Of a stretch of DNA of 7,919 nucleotides, positions 1 to 5,807 are shown piece by piece. The DNA is from DASROJ01 sp035646975 (GTDB taxonomy: Bacteria > Acidobacteriota > Polarisedimenticolia > JACPZX01 > DASXTC01): NCBI GenBank assembly GCA_035646975.1, contig DASROJ010000151.1, positions 1 through 7,919 on the forward strand, in the 5' to 3' direction. The notes under the pieces are model-generated. The model was not told where the DNA came from. It did not search any database and was given only the letters and a program-made list of their open reading frames with translations. How positions within the stretch are numbered: position 1 is the stretch's first letter; the number at the start of each line of letters is the position of its first letter. The position numbers and the translations under genes are program-made.

Positions 1-404
1 ACGCCCACCAGGAAAATGACGCGAGGATCCCCGGCCGCCGGCTCGCGCCCCGCGGCGGGCGAGACACCGGCGCCGCTTTGCCTCGAGCCCGATGGGGCTG
101 GAGAAGCGGCCTGGGAGGGTTTCCCGTCCGTGGCCTCCAACGACGCGATGGCCGAGGCGAGCAATCCCTTGAGATCGGCCACGCTGGCCACGCCACGATC
201 GCGACCGGCGCTCTTTCTGATCGATTCGACCAGCTCGGAGGCCACGGTCGGGCCGACATCCGCCTGGATGAGGACCTCTTCCAGCTCGTCGAGGATTTCG
301 CCGATGCGGCGAACCTCGCCCGGATGGATGAGCCCTTCCAGACGTGAGAACAACCCGTCGCGCGTGCGGGCGAGCCCCGCCTGCAGCCGGCCGAGCAGGC
401 TCAT
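1..404 (-). CDS. ftsY: Signal recognition particle receptor FtsY, N-terminal part (cut by window edge)
   Basis: FtsY is the membrane-associated SRP receptor GTPase that docks ribosome-SRP complexes at the Sec translocon. The 134 visible residues begin MSLLGRLQAGLARTRDGL, the typical start of the FtsY N domain. A helical stretch with ELEEVLIQADVGPTVA (about residues 38-53) matches the N-domain motif shared by SRP GTPases. The sequence ends at PRVIFLVGV, the strand leading into the P-loop, so the G domain lies outside the window. The long acidic A domain seen in E. coli FtsY is absent. Between the N domain and the P-loop strand is a Pro/Ala/Gly/Ser-rich linker (about residues 95-125), longer than the roughly 10 residues usual there. 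The ATG overlaps the stop of the upstream TPR gene as ATGA and no good Shine-Dalgarno is visible, so translation is probably coupled. Ffh is the main alternative, but the LxxGLxRTR opening favours FtsY. Confidence 0.93.
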   Translation of the reverse strand, partial: MSLLGRLQAGLARTRDGLFSRLEGLIHPGEVRRIGEILDELEEVLIQADVGPTVASELVESIRKSAGRDRGVASVADLKGLLASAIASLEATDGKPSQAASPAPSGSRQSGAGVSPAAGREPAAGDPRVIFLVG

Positions 405-1195
405 GAGGTCGGTTGGAGCTTCTTCATCGCATCGCGGGCCTGTACCGCCTCGGGACCGTCCGGCGCCAGCTTGATGACCTTCTCGAAATGCTCCTTCGCC
501 TTGGGGGCGTTGCCGGACTTCGCCAGCGCAAGCCCCAGACGCAGATTGAGGTCGGGAGAGTTGTCCATCCCCACGAGCGCGTCCTGGTAGGCGTGCAGCG
601 CCTCGGCATCCTTGCCCATCTTCTCGTACGTGACGCCCAGCTCGTAGTAACCCGAAGCGAACGAAGGATTGAGGCTGACCGACTGCTTCAGGCTGGCGAC
701 GGCGAGATCGTTGTGCCCCATCAACCGGTGCAGCTTGCCGATGTTGAGATGGATCATCTCGGGAGTCGGATAGGTGAGGTCCTCGAGGGCCTTCTTGAAT
801 TCGGCCATCGCGTCGTCATTTCGCTTGAGCTGGACCAGCACGTACCCTTTCCAGTTCCGGGCTTCGGTGTATTTCTTGTCGATCTGCAGCGCCCGATCGA
901 ACTCCTTGACGGCCTCTTCGAGCTTGTCGAGCGAAACCAGAATCTGGCCGCGAAGCTGGTGGGCGGGAACGTACGAAGAGTCTTCGCGGATTGAGCTCTC
1001 CACCGAAGAGAGCGCCTCGCCGTACCGGCCGGCCATGTAGAAGCTCTGCGCGACCTTCAGGTGGCTGGCGGCCTTTTCGCGCGGCTTCATCTTGACAGCC
1101 GCCGCACCATCCAGACCGGTCACCAGGAAGGCGACCGCCAGGATCGCCGAGATCAACGCACCCTGTCCGTATCCGAAACTACCCGACGACTTCAT
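401..1195 (-). CDS. TPR-repeat protein with N-terminal signal/membrane segment
   Basis: A 264-residue protein with about six consecutive tetratricopeptide repeats at roughly residues 42-75, 76-109, 110-143, 145-179, 180-213 and 215-248. They show the usual pattern (for example YYELGVTYEKMGKDAEALHAY). Residues 11-33 form a hydrophobic segment followed by DGAAA, which looks like a Sec signal peptide or an uncleaved anchor. No lipobox cysteine is present. The protein is therefore probably exported, with the repeats as a protein-binding scaffold. The architecture resembles PilW/PilF-type TPR proteins, but nothing here proves a pilus role. I chose the ATG at 1195 because GGGAG lies 10 bases upstream. 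An ATG 9 codons earlier (1222) has no visible ribosome site. The 3' end overlaps ftsY by 4 bases, and the gap to the upstream phosphatase gene is 114 bases. The partner is unknown. Confidence 0.82.
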   Translation of the reverse strand: MKSSGSFGYGQGALISAILAVAFLVTGLDGAAAVKMKPREKAASHLKVAQSFYMAGRYGEALSSVESSIREDSSYVPAHQLRGQILVSLDKLEEAVKEFDRALQIDKKYTEARNWKGYVLVQLKRNDDAMAEFKKALEDLTYPTPEMIHLNIGKLHRLMGHNDLAVASLKQSVSLNPSFASGYYELGVTYEKMGKDAEALHAYQDALVGMDNSPDLNLRLGLALAKSGNAPKAKEHFEKVIKLAPDGPEAVQARDAMKKLQPTS

Positions 1196-1309
1196 CGCTC
1201 TGCATCTCCCGGGTGAATCCATTGCTGGTCAATTGCCGACAAACTGCTGGTTGATGCCTCGACCCGGCCAACCATCGTTGAGTCGATCATGTCCAGGAGC
1301 CGGGCCGAG

Positions 1310-2107
1310 TCAAGCCCCGGCAGACCCCTTGCCGAACCACCCCTCGAAGAATTTCTTCATCCTCCGGGGTGACTCGATCGGCTCGGGGGGCTCGACACTC
1401 TCTCCGGTGACGATGGCGCGCGGAATATCGAAGAACATGGAGCGTCTCCTGGCATCATCATATCTGCGTCCGACTTCCTGCGCGACTTCGGCAAGCTCCG
1501 GCCGGCGATAGGACGTGTCATGCGCGTCCGATGCGACGACATGAACGAGATTGCGTTCGAGCATCGTGAACCCCACTCGCTGGCTCTTGTCGCCGAACTG
1601 GCCCATCAGGCTGCCGCCGGTGACCTGCCCCAGGGCGCCCAGACGGATGAGCTTGAAGAGTCGATCCGGGTCGTCCATGAAGTAGCCGATTCTCTCCGGG
1701 TGGGCGATGACCGGTGTGACGCCGCAAAGGCGCAGCTTGTACACCATGTCCTCCGCTCCGGTAATCACCTGCTGAAATGGAAACTCGAGCAGCAGGTAAC
1801 GTCCCATGTCGTCGTAGGTCATCAGCTCTTTTTCGCGCAGCTTGACGACGATGTCGGGCGCCATGTGCACCTCGGCCCCTTTCACCAGCTTGAGGGCGAT
1901 TCCCGCCTCGCGCAGTCGATCCTTCAGACGCTCGAACGGCTCCTCGATCGTCGCCCGCTTGTTGACATAGCGGAAGTCGATGTGAGGCGTGCAGACGAGC
2001 GTCTCGATCCCGTCGGCAGCCGCGATCCGGCACAGCTCGACGGAGTCTTTCTCGGTGCGGGAGCCGTCGTCGATCCCCGGCAGGATGTGCGAATGCAGGT
2101 CGATCAG
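1310..2107 (-). CDS. CpsB/CapC-family tyrosine-protein phosphatase (PHP domain), apparent CTG start
   Basis: A 265-residue metal-dependent phosphatase of the PHP superfamily, related to CpsB/CapC and YwqE. Family members dephosphorylate the tyrosine tail of BY-kinases that control polysaccharide export. All expected metal-binding motifs are visible: IDLHSHILPGIDDGS (H5, H7, D14), CTPH (H42), KGAEV (E79), LLLEFPF (E108), VIAHPER (H136) and ASDAHD (D194, H196). Length is normal for the family. The N-terminus that aligns with the usual MIDLH begins at CTG (2107-2105), because an in-frame TAA lies two codons upstream. GGGG sits 6 bases before the CTG. The next in-frame GTG (1885) would delete H5, H7, D14 and H42, so it cannot give an active enzyme. 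The C-terminus ends in a basic, aromatic tail RRMKKFFEGWFGK that could touch the membrane. No BY-kinase or glycan gene is in the window, so the substrate is unknown. Confidence 0.87.
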   Translation of the reverse strand: MIDLHSHILPGIDDGSRTEKDSVELCRIAAADGIETLVCTPHIDFRYVNKRATIEEPFERLKDRLREAGIALKLVKGAEVHMAPDIVVKLREKELMTYDDMGRYLLLEFPFQQVITGAEDMVYKLRLCGVTPVIAHPERIGYFMDDPDRLFKLIRLGALGQVTGGSLMGQFGDKSQRVGFTMLERNLVHVVASDAHDTSYRRPELAEVAQEVGRRYDDARRRSMFFDIPRAIVTGESVEPPEPIESPRRMKKFFEGWFGKGSAGA

Positions 2108-2117
2108 AAGTTACCCC
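2105..2117 (-). promoter_or_regulatory. Ribosome site and CTG start codon of the PHP phosphatase
   Basis: On the minus strand this reads GGGG-TAACTT-CTG. The TAA is in frame with the gene, so no upstream start can serve this reading frame. The CTG stands exactly where the family methionine stands (M-IDLHSH). GGGG at 6 bases is a plausible but imperfect Shine-Dalgarno. A single-base assembly error (ATG read as CTG) is the alternative. Confidence 0.6.
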
Positions 2118-2139
2118 GAAGACTGTGACGGGCCGCAGG

Positions 2140-2157
2140 CCGGGGCGCCGACCCCGG
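2140..2157. other. GC hairpin in the leader of the PHP phosphatase gene
   Basis: CCGGGG and CCCCGG form a perfect 6-bp stem with a 6-base loop. It lies about 33 bases upstream of the CTG start, inside the 155-base gap after gpsA. There is no T-run on either side, so I do not call a terminator. It could shape the leader RNA, but it may be chance in G+C-rich DNA. Confidence 0.3.
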
Positions 2158-2214
2158 GAAGGATACCGTGGCGCTGCCTTCCTTCGCTGCGCTGTCGGAC
2201 CGGCAACAACTCAC

Positions 2215-2243
2215 AATGTAGTCACTCGGAAGCGGCGGGTCTA
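2215..2243 (-). promoter_or_regulatory. Possible internal sigma70-like promoter for phosphatase-TPR-ftsY
   Basis: On the minus strand TAGACC (2243-2238) and TACATT (2220-2215) are separated by exactly 17 bases, each matching 4 of 6 consensus positions. It lies in the 155-base gap between gpsA and the phosphatase gene, the largest gap within the minus-strand string. It would give a leader of about 100 bases. The match is modest. Confidence 0.32.
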
Positions 2244-2262
2244 GGGCGATGCCCGTCCGGCC

Positions 2263-3285
2263 TCAGAGATCCTCCCTGGTCAGCTGCCTGCCGAGAAGCT
2301 CCCGGATCGCGTCGGCGGGGCTCCTGCCGCCGTAGAGCACGGAATGAACCTGTCCGGTTATCGGCATCTCGACCCCCTCGCGGGAGGCCAACCGAAAAGC
2401 GGACAACGTGGTCCTCACCCCTTCGGCTACCATCGGTGTTGCCGCCTGCAGCTCCTTCAGTGTGAGCCCCGATGCCAGCGAGGCTCCCAGGGCCCTGTTG
2501 CGTGAAAGCTTGCCGGTGCAGGTCAGCACCAGGTCGCCAAGACCCGCAAGCCCGGCGAGCGTCTCGGCGCGCCCCCCGAGCGCGACGCCCAGACGGCTCA
2601 TCTCGGCAAGCCCTCGCGTGATCAGGGCCGCGATGGTATTGGTGCCATGACCCAGACCTTCGACTGCTCCGGCTCCGATGGCGATCACGTTTTTCAGCGC
2701 GCCTCCAAGCTCCACACCCATCACATCGCCGTTCGTGTAGGCCCGGAGGGTTCCCGCCGAGACCTTGGCCTGCAGTCGCGCGGCCAGCGCCGCGTCGGCC
2801 GATGCGACGACCACCGCGGTGGGATGACCGGCGGCCACCTCATCGGCGAACGAGGGCCCCGAAAGCACGGCGATCCCGCCCCGGAGCTCCGCGCCAAGGA
2901 CTTCGCCGATGATCTGTGACACCGTCAGCAACGTGTCGTTCTCGATCCCCTTCGACGCCGAGCAGAAGCTCATGCGCGAGGTGAGGAACGGTCGGCATTG
3001 CTCGAGGACCCTCCGGCAATGATGCGATGGGACCACGAGAAGGATGTCGGTGGCGTCGTCGAGGGCTTCGCCCAGATGCGACGTGATGCGGACGGAGGCG
3101 GGGATCGGATGACCCGGGAGGTACTTCACGTTCGTTCGGACTTCGCCGAGTCGGTCGGCCAGAGCCGGATCGTGTACCCAGAGAGTCACCGAACGGCCGC
3201 ATCGTGACAGATGAACCGCCAGCGCGGTCCCCCATGAACCGCCACCGAGTATCGTCAGGTCGGAAGCCATCGACGCCTGTCCCAT
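2263..3285 (-). CDS. gpsA: NAD(P)-dependent glycerol-3-phosphate dehydrogenase
   Basis: GpsA reduces dihydroxyacetone phosphate to sn-glycerol-3-phosphate in the cytosol, the entry step of phospholipid synthesis. The 340-residue protein has the family length. Residues 10-23 (LTILGGGSWGTALA) are the Rossmann dinucleotide-binding loop. SASKGIE (109-115) and SGPSFADE (142-149) are the next conserved blocks, followed by ELGGALKNV with the catalytic lysine at 198. The stretch CTGKLSRNRALG (256-267) is the substrate-binding region. The ATG at 3285 is preferred because GGGAG lies 6 bases upstream. A GTG 9 codons earlier (3312) and an ATG 5 codons later (3270) have weaker sites. The gene follows plsY by 67 bases, and PlsY consumes the acceptor that GpsA makes. 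No residue looks damaged. Confidence 0.97.
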   Translation of the reverse strand: MGQASMASDLTILGGGSWGTALAVHLSRCGRSVTLWVHDPALADRLGEVRTNVKYLPGHPIPASVRITSHLGEALDDATDILLVVPSHHCRRVLEQCRPFLTSRMSFCSASKGIENDTLLTVSQIIGEVLGAELRGGIAVLSGPSFADEVAAGHPTAVVVASADAALAARLQAKVSAGTLRAYTNGDVMGVELGGALKNVIAIGAGAVEGLGHGTNTIAALITRGLAEMSRLGVALGGRAETLAGLAGLGDLVLTCTGKLSRNRALGASLASGLTLKELQAATPMVAEGVRTTLSAFRLASREGVEMPITGQVHSVLYGGRSPADAIRELLGRQLTREDL

Positions 3286-3352
3286 CCTTTGCTCCCGCGG
3301 GGCTCCACGCACCCTGGTCCGCCGCGTGTTCGTTGTCGGGCTCCTGCGATCA

Positions 3353-3955
3353 CTACCGACTGATCCGGTGCTCCCCGCCCGCCAGGATCCGCCGCACGTT
3401 GGCCTGGTGCCGGAGGATCACCAGCGCCGCGGCCGCGCCCACCGACACGAGCAGCGGCCGCTCCGGCTGCAGCCAGAGTATCAGCAGCGGCAGCGCGATA
3501 CCCGCGCAGATCGAGCCCACCGAGACCATCCGCGTGATCAGCATGGCGACGAGGAAGACCCCCAGCGTGATTCCCATCGGCAGGGGCGCCAGCACGCCGT
3601 AAGCGCCGCATCCCGTGGCGATTCCCTTGCCCCCCTTGAACCGGAGATAGATCGGGAAACAGTGCCCCAGCACCGAAGCGAATGCAGCGGCCGCCGTCCA
3701 TCGCGGGTCTGATGTGATTCCCCGCACAAGCGCCACCGAAAGAGCCCCCTTGCCGATGTCCAGCACGAGCGTGGCGGTTCCCGCCCACTTGCCGCCTGCG
3801 CGAAAGACGTTCGTGGCGCCGATGTTGCCGCTTCCCTGCGCGCGAATGTCGCCGCCGCGTCCGAGCTTGAACACGAGCAGACCGAAGGGGATCGCCGAAA
3901 TGAGGTAGGAGAGCCCCAGGGCAAGCGTTCCCGCGGCGTACGAGGTGGGTGTCAC
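3353..3955 (-). CDS. plsY: Acyl-phosphate:glycerol-3-phosphate acyltransferase PlsY
   Basis: PlsY is an integral membrane enzyme that moves the acyl group of acyl-phosphate (made by PlsX) to position 1 of glycerol-3-phosphate. The 200-residue protein carries the three family signatures: GSGNIGATNVFRAGGK (41-56), LGHCFPIYLRFKGGKGIATG (96-115) and RHQANVRRILAGGEHRI (182-198). At least five hydrophobic segments are visible, including residues 7-29, 61-80, 117-140, 147-161 and 166-181. I place the start at GTG 3955: it overlaps the thpR stop as GTGA, and GAGGAG lies 8 bases upstream. The same frame is open a further 160 codons upstream, but that part is antisense-like noise over thpR. Two stops stand in tandem (TAG TGA) at the 3' end. 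plsX is not in the window. Confidence 0.96.
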   Translation of the reverse strand: MTPTSYAAGTLALGLSYLISAIPFGLLVFKLGRGGDIRAQGSGNIGATNVFRAGGKWAGTATLVLDIGKGALSVALVRGITSDPRWTAAAAFASVLGHCFPIYLRFKGGKGIATGCGAYGVLAPLPMGITLGVFLVAMLITRMVSVGSICAGIALPLLILWLQPERPLLVSVGAAAALVILRHQANVRRILAGGEHRISR

Positions 3956-4539
3956 AGCGGGTACTCCTCGAGCTTCCGGTATTCGGCGCCGCCGGGCTTG
4001 AGCAGGCTCTGGAAAAGACAGACCGAGGCCACCTCGAACGATTCGCCGGATGGCTCGAGTGCCTCGTTGCAGGTGGCGATCGCATGGGCAAGCCCCGCCG
4101 GCGTCGGACCCTCGCCGAATCGGGCCAGTGTCAGGTGGGGACTGAAAACCCGTTCCCTCCCCCGCACCGGCACCAGCGCGGCAGACTGGACGGCCTGCGC
4201 CACCCGGCGATGAGTTGTCTCCAGTCCCCCGGTTGGTTCGCGCAGGCCGACCCAGAGGACCTTCGCCCGACCGCGCTCGGGGAATGTGCCGATCCCGGCG
4301 AGGCTCACGACCAGTGGCGGCGTCGCGGACGACATCATGGGTTTCATCGCGGCGCCAAGAGCCCCGCTCAGGCGCGGGAGATCCTGTTCGTTCACCTCGC
4401 CGAGGAACTTGAACGTGAGATGAATCCCCTCCGGCTTCACCCACCTGGGTCCGGCGATCTCGCCACGAAGATGTTCGATGAGCGCGCCCAGACGATGGAT
4501 GATGGGTGCCGGGATTTCGGCGGCGATGAACAGCCTCAT
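3952..4539 (-). CDS. thpR: RNA 2',3'-cyclic phosphodiesterase (2'-5' RNA ligase family)
   Basis: A 195-residue member of the 2H phosphoesterase family. Family members hydrolyse RNA 2',3'-cyclic phosphate ends to 2'-phosphates, and some seal 2'-5' bonds in vitro. The protein opens MRLFIAAEIP, the usual start. The two catalytic HxTx motifs are HLTF (residues 40-43) and HLTL (135-138), each followed by the expected pattern (KFLGEV and ARFGEG). RWVKPEGIHLTFKFLG is highly typical. The ATG at 4539 shares one base with the cinA stop (TGATG), and GGAG lies 5 bases upstream. The stop overlaps the plsY GTG by 4 bases. cinA-thpR adjacency is common in bacteria, often with recA next. Here recA is absent and lipid genes follow. 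The cellular substrate is unknown. Confidence 0.95.
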   Translation of the reverse strand: MRLFIAAEIPAPIIHRLGALIEHLRGEIAGPRWVKPEGIHLTFKFLGEVNEQDLPRLSGALGAAMKPMMSSATPPLVVSLAGIGTFPERGRAKVLWVGLREPTGGLETTHRRVAQAVQSAALVPVRGRERVFSPHLTLARFGEGPTPAGLAHAIATCNEALEPSGESFEVASVCLFQSLLKPGGAEYRKLEEYPL

Positions 4540-5807
4540 CAGATCTCCGCTCTCACCCGGCCCAGCGCCGCGCGGGCGGAGAACAACCGGATGTTCTGCC
4601 GGTCTCCGGGGAACAGGTGGCGGGTGACGCGCGTGGAGGCCTCCGTGGCTGTCGCGAGGTAAACCAGACCGACCGGCTTGTTCTGCGTGCCCCCCTCGGG
4701 CCCCGCGATGCCCGTGATCGACACCGCGATATCCGCCCCCGACCGCTGCCTGGCTGCCTCGGCCATCGCCGTGGCAACCTGCTCGCTCACCGCGCCATGC
4801 AGCTCGAGCAGCTGCCGATCGATCCCGAGCGACGCGACCTTCGATTCGTTCGAATAGGTGATCCAGCCCTGCAGGTACCATCGGGAAGAGCCCGGCACCT
4901 TCGTGATCAGCGAACCCAGAAGCCCGCCCGTGCAGGATTCGGCCGTGGGTGATCTGCTGCTCTCTCGTGGTCTGACCCTGGCCACGGCCGATTCCAGCCC
5001 GGTGAAGGCATCGTCGGCGAACACATGCTCACCCAGCCGCGCGCGCGCCTGTGTCCATGTGCTTTCCACGGCGGCGGCGTTCCTGCCGCGCACGATGACC
5101 GAGACCTCCCCGGGGGAGGCCAGCAGGGTCAGTGTCGTGCCCCCCTCATGGCCGGCGTCGAAGAGATCGAGCACGCGTGTCTGCACTTCGATCTCGTTCA
5201 ATCCGGTCGTCTTGAGACCACGGGTCACCAGGCCGCCACCGCCATCGCCACCAGCGGCGGCGGCGAGGTCGCGCAGACGGGGCAGCAGCTGCTCCGTCAT
5301 CATCCGCTCCATCTCATGGGGGACACCCGGAAGCAGCGCCACCAGGGTGCCGTTCGGACGGATGAAGAGCAACCCCGGCGCCGTGCCGGCCTGGTTCGGA
5401 ATCGGTTCGGCGCCGCGCGGCACCATGGCTTGCCGGGCGGACCACTCCGAAAACTTCATGCCGCGACGCTGGTACCTGAGTCGCAGATCCTCGAGCAGCA
5501 GATTGTCCTGCTGCAGAGGAGCGTCGAAGGCGCGCGCTGCGGCTTCCCGGGTGACGTCGTCCACCGTCGGTCCCAATCCGCCGGTGACGATGACCAGCGA
5601 GACGCGTCGAGCGGCCTCTTCGAGCGCGAAGGCTATCAGCTCCTCGTCATCGGCCACGCAGGTCCGGGTGGCCGTCTCGTACCCGATCGACGCGAGCATG
5701 AGACCGATGGTCGCGCCGTTGGTGTCCTGCCTGCCGTCGGCCACCAGCTCGGTGCCGACCGCGATCACCGCGGCGCTCAGCGCGCGCGGCCCGGCGATCG
5801 CGCTCAT
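4539..5807 (-). CDS. cinA: CinA family protein: MoaB-like domain plus nicotinamide-nucleotide amidase domain, with an internal inverted segment
   Basis: A 422-residue two-domain CinA. The N-terminal MoaB/MogA-like domain (about 10-175) shows AVGTEL, TGGLGPTVDDVTRE (75-88) and LPGVPHEME. In relatives this domain can act as an ADP-ribose pyrophosphatase. The C-terminal domain (about 268-422) is PncC-like, deamidating nicotinamide mononucleotide to nicotinic acid mononucleotide in pyridine-nucleotide salvage. It shows TAESCTGG (288-295), VPGSS, YSNESK, SITGIAGPEGGT (363-374) and KPVGLVY. Residues 276-287 (ARVRPRESSRSP) are anomalous: charged and proline-containing where the family has a hydrophobic helix end and core strand. 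The complementary strand of these 33 bases gives GDLLLSRGLTLA, the expected sequence, and inverted repeats flank it. As written, the amidase domain is probably misfolded while the N-terminal domain should be intact. The ATG overlaps the plsC stop by 4 bases, with GAGG 11 bases upstream. Confidence 0.95.
   Translation of the reverse strand: MSAIAGPRALSAAVIAVGTELVADGRQDTNGATIGLMLASIGYETATRTCVADDEELIAFALEEAARRVSLVIVTGGLGPTVDDVTREAAARAFDAPLQQDNLLLEDLRLRYQRRGMKFSEWSARQAMVPRGAEPIPNQAGTAPGLLFIRPNGTLVALLPGVPHEMERMMTEQLLPRLRDLAAAAGGDGGGGLVTRGLKTTGLNEIEVQTRVLDLFDAGHEGGTTLTLLASPGEVSVIVRGRNAAAVESTWTQARARLGEHVFADDAFTGLESAVARVRPRESSRSPTAESCTGGLLGSLITKVPGSSRWYLQGWITYSNESKVASLGIDRQLLELHGAVSEQVATAMAEAARQRSGADIAVSITGIAGPEGGTQNKPVGLVYLATATEASTRVTRHLFPGDRQNIRLFSARAALGRVRAEI
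4935..4995. repeat. Inverted-repeat pair flanking a 33-bp inverted segment inside cinA
   Basis: The left arm is GGATTCGGCCGTGG (4935-4948). The right arm is CCACGGCCGATTCC (4982-4995). They are reverse complements at 13 of 14 positions, with a perfect inner 10 bp (4939-4948 with 4982-4991) and one mismatch (4938 against 4992). The enclosed 33 bp (4949-4981) is a multiple of three. On the minus (cinA) strand it encodes ARVRPRESSRSP. Reversed in place it gives GDLLLSRGLTLA, flanked by V and TAESCTGG, which is textbook CinA. Both arms carry the palindrome CGGCCG. The right arm (in cinA orientation the first) encodes ESAV and the other encodes TAES, so both protein edges survive inversion unchanged. 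Confidence 0.93.

Noticed and set aside
413..994. 193-codon plus-strand open frame over the TPR gene
   Set aside because: It is antisense to a protein with six recognisable TPRs and shows no domain of its own.
1196..1309. Gap between the TPR gene and the PHP phosphatase gene as a small gene or promoter
   Set aside because: I see no convincing promoter pair or small coding frame in these 114 bases beyond the ribosome site of the TPR gene.
1299..1321. GCCGGG/CCCGGC hairpin with an 11-base loop over the phosphatase stop codon
   Set aside because: The stem is only 6 bp, the loop is long and no T-run follows, so I do not call it a terminator.
3956..4444. In-frame 160-codon extension upstream of the plsY GTG start
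   Set aside because: It overlaps all but the last codon of thpR in another frame, is Arg/Gly/Pro-rich and lacks PlsY features. The GTG at 3955 has a good Shine-Dalgarno and a coupled overlap.
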